A stretch of 34,023 nt of DNA, taken from contig CAVISR010000023.1 of NCBI GenBank assembly GCA_963645405.1, positions 1 through 34,023 on the forward strand, in the 5' to 3' direction. The notes beneath the pieces are model-generated. The model searched no databases and was not told where the DNA came from. It saw only the letters and a list, made by a program, of their open reading frames with translations. Positions 1 to 7,036 of the stretch are shown here, piece by piece. The DNA comes from Colivivens sp963645405. GTDB taxonomy: Bacteria; Bacteroidota; Bacteroidia; Bacteroidales; Bacteroidaceae. Numbering within the stretch: the first letter of the stretch is position 1; every line of letters begins with the position of its first letter. The translations under genes and the position numbers were made by a program.

Positions 1-187
1 ATATATAATTAATTAATAATCAATATATTATATATAATACATGGATAGAAAGTGAAGTTGCAACCCTCTCAAAAAAACTGGAATAACTGGAATATTGGAA
101 GATTCGGTGTAGGAGAGGGTAGAAGTCCGTTTTCCACTACGAGTCAAAATCTATTTTTCGATTACCCTGATTTTTCCCTCCCGAAAA

Positions 188-219
188 TTTGCGTAAGTCA
201 ATTATTTTCCGTAACTTTG
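188..219 (+). promoter_or_regulatory. Bacteroidota-type promoter of the TlpA-like gene
   Basis: TTTG at 188-191 and TAACTTTG at 212-219 are separated by 20 bases, matching the Bacteroidota sigma factor consensus TTTG-N19-21-TAnnTTTG. Transcription would begin about 225, giving a leader of roughly 40 bases before the ATG at 266. The leader is A-rich with no Shine-Dalgarno, as is normal in this phylum. Confidence 0.75.
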
Positions 220-265
220 CACCGTAATCGAAAATCTAAACATTAACTACTCAAAACACAGAAAT

Positions 266-1441
266 ATGTCACAATTGATAAGAAACATACTTACCGCAAT
301 GCTGGTCATGACCCTCCCGGCAGCTTCAGCCATGGCACAGACGCTGAACCTCGAAGTGAAAGGATTGGCAGACGGCACGAAATTGGCAATCGAACTTGCA
401 GGGACGTTCGTGCGCCAGGACGTGCTGCAAACCGCAGAAATCAAGCAGGGTAGGGCACAGTTCACTCTGACTGCCGACGGACCGCGCGGCTACATCATCC
501 GCCCTGCAGATGCCTACGGACAAAGCACCGTGGTGCTGTCGCCAGGCGAGACTGCCACCTTCAAGGCAACCTACGAGCGCTATGCCGACACCGACCGGGT
601 GGTCTACAACGTGAAAGACGTAAGCGTCAGCGGTTCGCCAACAAACGACTTCTACCTCGCCAACAAAGCCGACAGAGAGCATCTGGAGCAGGTCTACGCC
701 GAGATGCACGAGGACATGAAAGCCACCAACGAGAAACTTGCCAACATGGACCGCGCATCCGACGAATACAAAGCTTTCGTCCAGAGCGACGAATACAAGG
801 CATACGAGAAAGCCGAAAGCGAATTCTTCAATCTCGTGGAGAAAACACTCATGGAGCCAGTCTACAAGCACAGCGACTCATGGTGGGGACCATTCTTCCT
901 CTGCTCGGAAATCAACCGCCTGTCCGAACAGCAGAAACCAGTGTACGACCAGTTCTCCGAAACCGCAAAGAACAGCTTCTACGGCAAAGTCATCAAAGAA
1001 CAGGTCATCCCCGAATCACTTATCGGCAAACAAATGCCCGACTTCAAATTCACCGACCATGCCACACAAAAGGAAATGAGCGTGATGGACATCTGCAAAA
1101 ACCACAAATACGTGATTGTCGACTTCTGGGCGTCGTGGTGCGGACCCTGCCGCAAGGAAATACCCAACTTCAAGTCGCAGTACGAAATCTACAAAGACCG
1201 CGGACTCGAGATTGTCAGCATCTCAGCCGACACCGACAAGAACGCATGGCTCAAGGCACTCGACGAGGAACAGACACCTTGGCCCAACGACATCGACGGT
1301 GACAAAGGCTTGTGCCAGCTCTACAAAGTGGCGTACTATCCCACAGTCTTTTTGCTCGACAGCGAAGGCAAAGTAGTGGCAAAAGACGGCGATGCACGCG
1401 GCGAGAAACTCAGAACCCTGCTGGGCAACTTGTTCAAATAG
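266..1441 (+). CDS. Exported TlpA/ResA-type thioredoxin-fold protein with a DUF4369-like N-terminal region
   Basis: Predicted periplasmic thiol-disulfide oxidoreductase of 391 residues. A signal peptide is visible: two basic residues, a hydrophobic core, and cleavage after the SAMA stretch before QTLN. Residues about 26-130 form a beta-rich domain like the DUF4369 domain that precedes many Bacteroidota TlpA proteins. A charged, probably helical linker follows at about 130-240. The thioredoxin domain spans about 250-391 with the redox motif WCGPC at residues 291-295 (C292, C295), and a cis-proline is likely in the YYPTVFLL segment. The family reduces or isomerises disulfides in exported proteins; the partner cannot be read from sequence. 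The start follows a good promoter by about 40 bases. The last codons and stop are duplicated 44 bp downstream. The next gene, 110 bases on, has no visible promoter and may be co-transcribed. Confidence 0.88.
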   Translation: MSQLIRNILTAMLVMTLPAASAMAQTLNLEVKGLADGTKLAIELAGTFVRQDVLQTAEIKQGRAQFTLTADGPRGYIIRPADAYGQSTVVLSPGETATFKATYERYADTDRVVYNVKDVSVSGSPTNDFYLANKADREHLEQVYAEMHEDMKATNEKLANMDRASDEYKAFVQSDEYKAYEKAESEFFNLVEKTLMEPVYKHSDSWWGPFFLCSEINRLSEQQKPVYDQFSETAKNSFYGKVIKEQVIPESLIGKQMPDFKFTDHATQKEMSVMDICKNHKYVIVDFWASWCGPCRKEIPNFKSQYEIYKDRGLEIVSISADTDKNAWLKALDEEQTPWPNDIDGDKGLCQLYKVAYYPTVFLLDSEGKVVAKDGDARGEKLRTLLGNLFK

Positions 1442-1487
1442 AAAACGGAAAAACGAGAACACCCAAGGATAACTTGTTCAAATAGAA
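1427..1487 (+). repeat. 17-bp direct repeat covering the stop codon, period 44
   Basis: AACTTGTTCAAATAGAA occurs exactly at 1427-1443, where it encodes the last residues and TAG stop of the upstream gene, and again at 1471-1487 in the gap. The second copy is followed by short related AATAGGGGA repeats. This looks like a local duplication of the gene's end. Confidence 0.75.
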
Positions 1488-1551
1488 TAAGATAGAATAG
1501 GGGACTAAGAAAGGGAATAGGGGAACAACAAGAAAAAACAATAAACGACGA

Positions 1552-2154
1552 ATGAAGAAATTGCACATGATCAGCTGTTTACTCTTTGCAACCATAGGCT
1601 TTACATTTGTAAAAGCCGGCAATGCCAACGGCCTTGACACAACCTCGGCAAACAGCAACAGTGCAACCGCAGCAGACACCACCGACAACGAAGACGACTG
1701 CATAAAAGAGATTGACAGTGTGATTGCAGCCACCGACAACCTCATAGCCGAAGTCAACTCCGAAGCAGTGAAGGAAGTGGCAGCCGACTCAGTGATGAAG
1801 AAATGGGGACCGGTGGTCAACGCCATCGCCACACTCGAAAGCCGCAAGAACCCAGGTGTCGTGTCGAGATGCGGCAACTACGTAGGCTACCTGCAGATTT
1901 CAAAAGTGCTCGTGAACGAGTGCAACACGATTCTCCGCCAAAAGAAATACACCTACAAAGACCGGCTCGACAAACAGAAAAGCTACGAGATGTTCGTCAT
2001 CATCCAAAACCGCCACAATCCCGAAGGCAGCGTCGAGAAAGCCGTCCGCCTGTGGAAGTCCGGCGATGCCAAGTGCATGCAGCGCAAAAGCCGTACCGAA
2101 ACATACTACCGCAAATTCCTCAGCATTTACTCCGAGGACGACTGGATGATATGA
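1552..2154 (+). CDS. Small exported protein with a lysozyme/transglycosylase-like domain
   Basis: A 200-residue protein. Residues 1-22 form a signal peptide (MKKLHMISCLLFATIGFTFV then KAG). Residues about 23-80 are a low-complexity region rich in Thr, Ser, Ala and Asp. Residues about 83-195 contain VVNAIATLESRKNPG followed by GNYVGYLQIS. The glutamate in ATLES (E96) followed by a G..GYLQIS strand resembles the catalytic-Glu and GLMQI layout of lysozyme-like and SLT transglycosylases. Later segments such as SYEMFVIIQNRHNPEGS and AVRLWKSGD are reminiscent of small Bacteroidota lysozyme-like proteins. The inferred role is cleavage of peptidoglycan in the periplasm; fold and activity are not proven here. 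It lies 110 bases after the TlpA-like gene on the same strand. Existence as an exported gene is well supported, the enzymatic role less so. Confidence 0.7.
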   Translation: MKKLHMISCLLFATIGFTFVKAGNANGLDTTSANSNSATAADTTDNEDDCIKEIDSVIAATDNLIAEVNSEAVKEVAADSVMKKWGPVVNAIATLESRKNPGVVSRCGNYVGYLQISKVLVNECNTILRQKKYTYKDRLDKQKSYEMFVIIQNRHNPEGSVEKAVRLWKSGDAKCMQRKSRTETYYRKFLSIYSEDDWMI

Positions 2155-2169
2155 GACACAGATGACACA

Positions 2170-2213
2170 AGATTAATGAAAGATTAATGGTCCATTATAT
2201 GGAGATTAATGTT
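2170..2213 (+). repeat. GATTAATG box cluster, copy 1
   Basis: AGATTAATG occurs at 2170-2178, 2181-2189 and 2203-2211, start spacings of 11 and 22 bases. A similar block with the same order (ATTAATGAAAGATTAATGG, a short variable part, then GATTAATGTT) lies at 33914-33955. It could be a dispersed repeat or a phased protein-binding array. Confidence 0.55.
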
Positions 2214-2221
2214 GAAAAAAC

Positions 2222-2280
2222 AAGCGCCGCATGGATTCGAACATTCGGGATTCAAAGACTAGTCCCCATGATTCTACGTT
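2222..2280 (-). other. tRNA-like remnant; rest of the 2155-2545 gap has no gene
   Basis: On the minus strand this stretch contains GTTCGAATCC (plus-strand 2233-2242), a perfect tRNA T-loop consensus, preceded by a possible CTTTGAA anticodon-like loop, but the T-stem and anticodon stem do not pair. It may be a decayed tRNA or an old attachment-site remnant, or chance. Nothing else gene-like is visible in this 391-base gap, which otherwise holds the GATTAATG boxes and the next promoter. Confidence 0.2.
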
Positions 2281-2435
2281 TCTTGAATTAAACATAACGT
2301 CGATTACGGGAAAATTGTGCCGAAATCCGTACAATCGAATTTTTAGCAGCATTTTCGGCGATTTGCAGATTCACCAGCATCATCCACCACAACTTTAACT
2401 TTGAATTGAAATCTTTTTTTCGTTGGATTGGAATT

Positions 2436-2466
2436 TTGCCAGCCCAAAACTTTTTCGTATCTTTGT
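2436..2466 (+). promoter_or_regulatory. Promoter of the SLC13-type transporter gene
   Basis: TTTG at 2436-2439 and TATCTTTG at 2459-2466 are 19 bases apart. Transcription should start about 2473. This lies downstream of the in-frame ATG at 2423 and so favours the ATG at 2546 as the real start of translation. Confidence 0.75.
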
Positions 2467-2545
2467 ACCGCAATTCAAAATCGCACCAAACTCACAGATT
2501 CAAACCAACAGCAAAAACTTCAAAACTAAAAAAAAACAACAGCCT

Positions 2546-4378
2546 ATGACAGCCACAATAATTGTCTTGATATTGACCGTTGCTTTTTTCATTTGGGGAC
2601 GCATCCGCTCAGATGTCGTCGCAATCACAGCCTTGGCTGCCTTGCTCTGTGCAGGCGTGCTCACGCCGGCTGAAGCACTGGCAGGATTCTCGTCAACCAT
2701 CGTCGCCATGATGGTCGGACTCTTCATAGTCGGCGGAGCCATACTGCGGACCGGACTGGCACAGACTGCCGGACGCAAACTCATGACCATTGCCAAAGGC
2801 AACGAAACACTGACATTCGTGCTGGTGATGATTGCCACATCGTTCATCGGCGCATTCGTGAGCAACACCGGAACCGTGGCGCTGATGATGCCGATAGTCA
2901 TAAGCATGGCTGTGCAAGGCGGATTCCAGGCATCCAGGATGCTCATGCCACTGGCTTTTGCAGGCAGTCTCGGCGGAATGCTCACACTTATCGGAACACC
3001 GCCCAACCTCGTGATAAGCGACACGCTGGTGGAACACGGATACGAAGGCCTGAGCTTTTTCTCCTTCTTTCCCATAGGCTTGATTTGCGTCGGGCTCGGC
3101 ATCGTGGTGCTCATGCCCTTGAGCCGTTGGTTCCTCACCAAGAAAGACTCCGGCAAGAAATCCGGTGACGGACGGTCGCTGGCAGACCTCATGTCGGAAT
3201 ACCAACTGAAGGAAAACGTGAGCAAATACCGGGTTGACGAAGGTTCGGCGCTCGACGGAAAGACCATCCGCGACCTCGACCTCATGAACAGCTACGGCGT
3301 TACTATAATAGAAATAAGGAGTGAACGCAAGCTCTACAAAGGACTGATTCACGACGTGAACCAAAAGGCAGCGTCGCCCACAACAGTGTTGCAAGCCGGC
3401 GACATCATCTATTTCCTCAGCCACAAAGAAAACGTGGAACGGCTGGCGGAGGAATGCCGGTTGACACGCATGGACGGTTCGGAACTGAATTTCTACGACC
3501 TCGGACTGGCAGAACTCGTGGTGATGCAAGGTTCACGGCTCGAAGGAATGCGCATCAGCGAATCGAAAATCCGCGAGCACTGCGGAGTGAACATCCTTGC
3601 AATACGGCGCAACGGCGATTATCTCACCGAAGGACTCAGCAAATGCCGACTGCACAACGGCGACGTGCTGCTGGTGCAAGGCGACTGGAAAAGCATCCTC
3701 ACACTGAACAACGACAACCAGGACTGGGTGCTCATCGGACGTCCGGAACAGACGGCAGGCAAGGTGCTGCTCGACTACAAAGCCCCTACCGCAGCTGCCA
3801 TCATGCTGGCAATGATTGCAATGATGGTGTTCGACTTCATCCCCGTAGCTCCGGTGACGGCAGTCATGATTGCAGCCGTGTTGACAGTCGTGACCGGCTG
3901 TTTCCGCAATGTGGAAGACGCCTACCGCACCATCAACTGGGAAAGCATCATGCTCATAGCAGCCATGATGCCGATGTCCACAGCACTTGAAAAGACCGGC
4001 GTATCAACCTTGGTATCACAGACATTGGTCGACTCGCTCGGACAGTTCGGACCTACCGCACTGCTTGCCGGCATCTATTTCACCACATCGCTGCTCACAA
4101 TGTTCATCAGCAACACAGCCACAGCCGTACTCATGGCACCCATAGCGATGGTGGCAGCCCAGCAAATAGGCGTAAGCCCCTACCCCTTCCTCTTTGCAGT
4201 GACCCTCGGAGCCAGCATGTGCTTCGCCTCGCCGTTCTCCACACCGCCTAACGCCCTGGTGATGAAAGCCGGAAACTACACGTTCATGGACTATGTGAAA
4301 GTAGGACTGCCGCTCCAGCTCGTGATTGGCATCGTCATGGTATTCGTCCTGCCGCTGCTGTTTCCGCTGAAAGGTTGA
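2546..4378 (+). CDS. SLC13/DASS-family anion transporter with two RCK_C (TrkA-C) domains
   Basis: A 610-residue inner membrane transporter of the divalent anion:Na+ symporter (DASS) type. The N-terminal half begins at MTATIIVLILTVAFFIW and has the SNT motif of the family in VSNTGTVALMMP (about 105-116) followed by GTPPN. Two cytosolic RCK_C domains lie at about 225-305 and 318-392. The C-terminal membrane half repeats the signature as ISNTATAVLMAP and FSTPPNALV. The duplicated SNT/TPPN motifs show the inverted repeat architecture that binds sodium and a carboxylate or sulfate-type anion. The substrate cannot be assigned; sulfate or dicarboxylate are possible. The domain order TM - RCK_C - RCK_C - TM and the length match the family. 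An in-frame ATG at 2423 exists, but it lies upstream of the promoter -7 box and its 41 extra residues are not transporter-like. Confidence 0.88.
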   Translation: MTATIIVLILTVAFFIWGRIRSDVVAITALAALLCAGVLTPAEALAGFSSTIVAMMVGLFIVGGAILRTGLAQTAGRKLMTIAKGNETLTFVLVMIATSFIGAFVSNTGTVALMMPIVISMAVQGGFQASRMLMPLAFAGSLGGMLTLIGTPPNLVISDTLVEHGYEGLSFFSFFPIGLICVGLGIVVLMPLSRWFLTKKDSGKKSGDGRSLADLMSEYQLKENVSKYRVDEGSALDGKTIRDLDLMNSYGVTIIEIRSERKLYKGLIHDVNQKAASPTTVLQAGDIIYFLSHKENVERLAEECRLTRMDGSELNFYDLGLAELVVMQGSRLEGMRISESKIREHCGVNILAIRRNGDYLTEGLSKCRLHNGDVLLVQGDWKSILTLNNDNQDWVLIGRPEQTAGKVLLDYKAPTAAAIMLAMIAMMVFDFIPVAPVTAVMIAAVLTVVTGCFRNVEDAYRTINWESIMLIAAMMPMSTALEKTGVSTLVSQTLVDSLGQFGPTALLAGIYFTTSLLTMFISNTATAVLMAPIAMVAAQQIGVSPYPFLFAVTLGASMCFASPFSTPPNALVMKAGNYTFMDYVKVGLPLQLVIGIVMVFVLPLLFPLKG

Positions 4379-4408
4379 GATGACACAATCTACCATAACG
4401 ACCAACGC

Positions 4409-4425
4409 TAGGGGTCAATCCCCTA
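4409..4425 (+). terminator. Hairpin after the transporter gene, possible terminator
   Basis: TAGGGG at 4409-4414 and CCCCTA at 4420-4425 form a perfect 6-bp stem with loop TCAAT, 30 bases after the stop codon. No T-run follows, so intrinsic termination is uncertain. Confidence 0.35.
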
Positions 4426-4469
4426 CCCCGTCCGCAAGCATCTATAGCCGCCTGCCCAGCAAATTTTTG

Positions 4470-4535
4470 TTTCCCAGTCAGAGAAATAATTTTTCCCAGT
4501 CAGAGAAAAAGTTTTTCCCAGTCAGCGGCAAAACA
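4470..4535 (+). repeat. Three 22-bp tandem repeats between genes
   Basis: Units at 4470-4491, 4492-4513 and 4514-4535 each begin TTTCCCAGTCAG. The first two differ only near the end (ATAATT versus AAAGTT); the third diverges after the first 12 bases. The array sits 90 bases after the transporter and 70 bases before the next promoter. Confidence 0.85.
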
Positions 4536-4605
4536 AGGCATTGGAGAGCAAAACAGGGAGCGAAGAAAGAATTTGTAGTTGTTGATGAATTTTTATCGGG
4601 AATAA

Positions 4606-4637
4606 TTTGGCAGTCTCAGAAAAACTCCGTAGATTTG
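4606..4637 (+). promoter_or_regulatory. Promoter of the NfeD-like/flotillin unit
   Basis: TTTG at 4606-4609 and TAGATTTG at 4630-4637 are 20 bases apart. Transcription from about 4644 gives a short leader before the ATG at 4671. Confidence 0.7.
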
Positions 4638-4670
4638 CCATCGAACAAAGAAAACTAATATTTGCGATAT

Positions 4671-5252
4671 ATGACAGACCTCTACATCCAATTCGGCTCA
4701 TTGCCAATGCTGCTGCAGGTATTTTGGACCTGCGCCGTTGTGGCATCGTGCGTTTTCCTGGTGCAGACGGTGCTGACACTCATAGGAATAGATACCGACG
4801 GTGCTGACGCAGACTTCGACCCAAGCAGCACGCTCGACCTCGGAGGCGGCATCAACCTCTTCACCATCAAGAACCTCATAGGCTTCCTCACCGGATTCGG
4901 ATGGACCGGAGTATGCTTCTGGGACTCAGTGCCCAGCCGTGCCCTGCTGATTCTCCTTGCCCTCGCAGGAGGCAGTCTCATTGTCGCCATCTTCGTGTTC
5001 ATCTACAAGCAGGCGAGGAAACTCGAGCACAACGGGGCATTCCGCATCGAGTCGACACTCGACAAGACAGCAGACGTCTATCTGCGAATCCCCGAAGGCG
5101 GAAGAGGCAAAATACAGATAAGCATCAACGGGTCGGTGCAGGAACTCGACGCCATCTCCGACAGCAACAGTGAAATCCCAACCGGAGCAAAAGTGAGAGT
5201 GACCGACATCATCGACCACGAAACCGTACGGGTGCGACCCATAAACGAGTGA
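4671..5252 (+). CDS. NfeD/YuaF-like membrane protein with C-terminal OB-fold, flotillin partner
   Basis: A 193-residue membrane protein. Hydrophobic segments lie at about 13-39, 63-84 and 91-112, followed by a basic stretch (YKQARKLEH). Residues about 125-190 form a beta-rich domain (VYLRIPEGGRGKIQISING, then VRVTDIIDHETVRVRPI) like the OB-fold of NfeD proteins. Family knowledge: short NfeD proteins such as Bacillus YuaF are encoded beside flotillins and work with them in membrane microdomains. Here a flotillin follows 149 bases downstream on the same strand, supporting the call. A TTG three codons upstream (4662) is in frame, but the ATG at 4671 is the more ordinary start. Confidence 0.75.
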   Translation: MTDLYIQFGSLPMLLQVFWTCAVVASCVFLVQTVLTLIGIDTDGADADFDPSSTLDLGGGINLFTIKNLIGFLTGFGWTGVCFWDSVPSRALLILLALAGGSLIVAIFVFIYKQARKLEHNGAFRIESTLDKTADVYLRIPEGGRGKIQISINGSVQELDAISDSNSEIPTGAKVRVTDIIDHETVRVRPINE

Positions 5253-5338
5253 AGCAAAACCAACGGAAAGAAAGCGATACTGCAGTAAGGCCTCAAACCA
5301 ATTGCAAGAAAACAGGTCAATAGAACTATATATACAAT

Positions 5339-5397
5339 AAGGTGTAAACTCAATAAGAGGTAACAATTAACAAGGTGTAAACTCAGTAACAATTGAC
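5339..5397 (+). repeat. Tandem duplication directly before the flotillin start
   Basis: AAGGTGTAAACTCA...GTAACAATT(A/G)AC occurs twice, at 5339-5371 (33 bp) and 5372-5397 (26 bp, lacking an internal 7 bases). The second copy ends 4 bases before the ATG at 5402, so the duplication forms the immediate leader. Confidence 0.75.
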
Positions 5398-5401
5398 GAA
5401 T

Positions 5402-6778
5402 ATGGAAGTGTTTTTGATTTTTGTAATCATCGTCGTAGCAGTAGTATTCTTCGTTGCAATAGTCAACAGATACAGACGATGCCCGTCCGACAAAATCCTC
5501 GTGGTCTACGGCACCACAGGCAAGAAAGGTTCAGCCAAGTGTATCCACGGCGGAGGTACATTCGTGTGGCCCATCATCCAGGACTACGCCTACCTCAGCC
5601 TCACCCCAATCAGCATTGACGCCAACCTCACCAATGCCTTGAGCCGCCAGAACATCCGCGTCGACGTGCCAAGCCGTTTCACCGTCGGAATCTCCACCGA
5701 CCCCGAATACATGGCAGCAGCCGCAGAACGCCTTCTCGGACTCACACCCGGACAAATCCAGGAACTCGCACGCGACATCCTCTTCGGACAGCTCCGTCTG
5801 GTCATCGCAACCATGAGCATCGAAGAGCTCAACAACGACCGCGACAAATTCCTTGAAGCCATCAGCGCCAATGTGGAAGTCGAACTCAAGAAGATAGGTC
5901 TGCGACTCATCAACGTCAATGTCACCGACATCAAGGACGAATCAGGCTACATCGAGGCACTCGGACGCGAGGCAGCAGCCAAAGCCATCAACGAAGCCAA
6001 AGTGAGAGTGGCAGAGCAAGACAAACTGGGAGAAATAGGTAAAGCAGAAGCACAGAAAGAAACCCGCATACGCACCAGCGCAGCCAATGCCGATGCAGTG
6101 CAGGGTGAAAACGCAGCCAAGATAGAGATAGCCAACTCCGAGTCAGCACGCCGCCAGGCAGAAGCAGAAGCACAGCGCAAGGCAAACGCAGCCGAGAAAG
6201 TGGCAAACGCACGCGCACTGCAGGAGGCCTACGCAGCCGAGAAAGAAGCCGAAGAGTCACGTGCCGAGCGCGAACGCTCCACTCAGACAGCCAACATCAT
6301 CGTGCAGCAGGAAATCGAGAAACAGCGACTCATCATCCAGGCAGAAGCCGACGCAGAGAAAGTACGCGTGAATGCCAAGGGAGAAGCCGATGCCATCTTC
6401 GCCAAGATGGAAGCCGAAGCCAAGGGTTACTACGAAGTGCTCACCAAGCAGGCAGCAGGTTACGACAAGATGGTGCAGGCAGCAGGTGGCGACGCCAACA
6501 AAGCCTACCAGCTCCTCCTCATCGACAAACTGCCTGAACTCGTGAAGACGCAAGTAGAAGCAATCAAGGGCATCAACATCGACCACGTCACCGTTTGGGA
6601 CAGCGGCAACAACGCCGACGGCAAAGGCAGCACAGCCAGCTTCCTCTCCGGACTCATGAAAAGCATTCCGCCACTCAACGAACTCTTCGAGCAAGCCGGA
6701 CTCAACCTGCCTGAATACCTGGCAAAGAAGAAAGAAGAAACAACTCCCGAAGCCATTGAGGCAGAGGACGAAAAATAA
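5402..6778 (+). CDS. Flotillin-like SPFH-domain protein
   Basis: A 458-residue flotillin-type scaffold. An N-terminal membrane anchor at about 2-22 (MEVFLIFVIIVVAVVFFVAI) is followed by CPSDKILVVYG, the usual flotillin entry to the SPFH domain (about 25-185, including VDVPSRFTVGISTDPE and INVNVTDIKDESGYIEALG). Residues about 190-345 are a long Ala/Glu/Lys/Arg-rich coiled coil with EAEAQRKANAAEK-type heptads. The C-terminal tail has KLPELVKTQVEAIKGI and a charged end. Flotillins oligomerise on the inner membrane and organise membrane domains. Pairing with the upstream NfeD-like protein mirrors the yuaF-yuaG arrangement of Bacillus. A TTG three codons upstream (5393) is in frame, but the ATG is preferred. 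No promoter is visible in the 149-base gap, so it is probably transcribed with the NfeD-like gene. Confidence 0.9.
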   Translation: MEVFLIFVIIVVAVVFFVAIVNRYRRCPSDKILVVYGTTGKKGSAKCIHGGGTFVWPIIQDYAYLSLTPISIDANLTNALSRQNIRVDVPSRFTVGISTDPEYMAAAAERLLGLTPGQIQELARDILFGQLRLVIATMSIEELNNDRDKFLEAISANVEVELKKIGLRLINVNVTDIKDESGYIEALGREAAAKAINEAKVRVAEQDKLGEIGKAEAQKETRIRTSAANADAVQGENAAKIEIANSESARRQAEAEAQRKANAAEKVANARALQEAYAAEKEAEESRAERERSTQTANIIVQQEIEKQRLIIQAEADAEKVRVNAKGEADAIFAKMEAEAKGYYEVLTKQAAGYDKMVQAAGGDANKAYQLLLIDKLPELVKTQVEAIKGINIDHVTVWDSGNNADGKGSTASFLSGLMKSIPPLNELFEQAGLNLPEYLAKKKEETTPEAIEAEDEK

Positions 6779-7036
6779 CAAGCATCTGAACGCAAGGATT
6801 TAATAGGTATTTTTTTAGGTGTTAAGTAAACAATTAAGCATTAAGTATTAAGTTTAGGTATTAATTTTAAGTATCAAGAAAATGTCATTAATCTCTGTCA
6901 TCAAAGCCCAACGGCTTATGATGCAGAACAAACAAGCATGTGAATGCAGAAGATTAAATTGTTAGTAATTAGTTTCATCCTTCAATGTTTCATCTGCAAT
7001 GGAGAGAACGAAAACACATGTGAATGGGTGAAAGTC
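6779..7036 (+). other. Gap with AT-rich TAAGTAT repeats and an 80-bp spaced duplicate
   Basis: From 6815 to 6880 the DNA is a run of degenerate ATTAAGTAT-like units. CATGTGAATG occurs at 6937-6946 and again at 7017-7026, each followed by a stretch that could encode a hydrophobic peptide: MQKIKLLVISFILQC from 6944 and MKLFIISICVAAGS from 7037. This looks like an imperfect duplication of a gene start. No TAnnTTTG promoter was found. Confidence 0.45.

Noticed and set aside
52..246. Open frame of 64 codons before the TlpA-like gene
   Set aside because: It starts at GTG, runs through the promoter boxes of the next gene and has no family resemblance. An 8-bp inverted repeat (63-70 and 113-120) lies within it, but no function could be assigned.
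2693..3529. Long minus-strand frame opposite the SLC13-type transporter
   Set aside because: A His/Glu/Cys-rich shadow of a confidently identified gene, as are the other long antisense frames opposite mfd, flotillin, GH2 and MATE genes.
4380..4658. 92-codon frame between the transporter and the NfeD-like gene
   Set aside because: It translates the hairpin, the 22-bp repeats and the promoter, with no conserved look.
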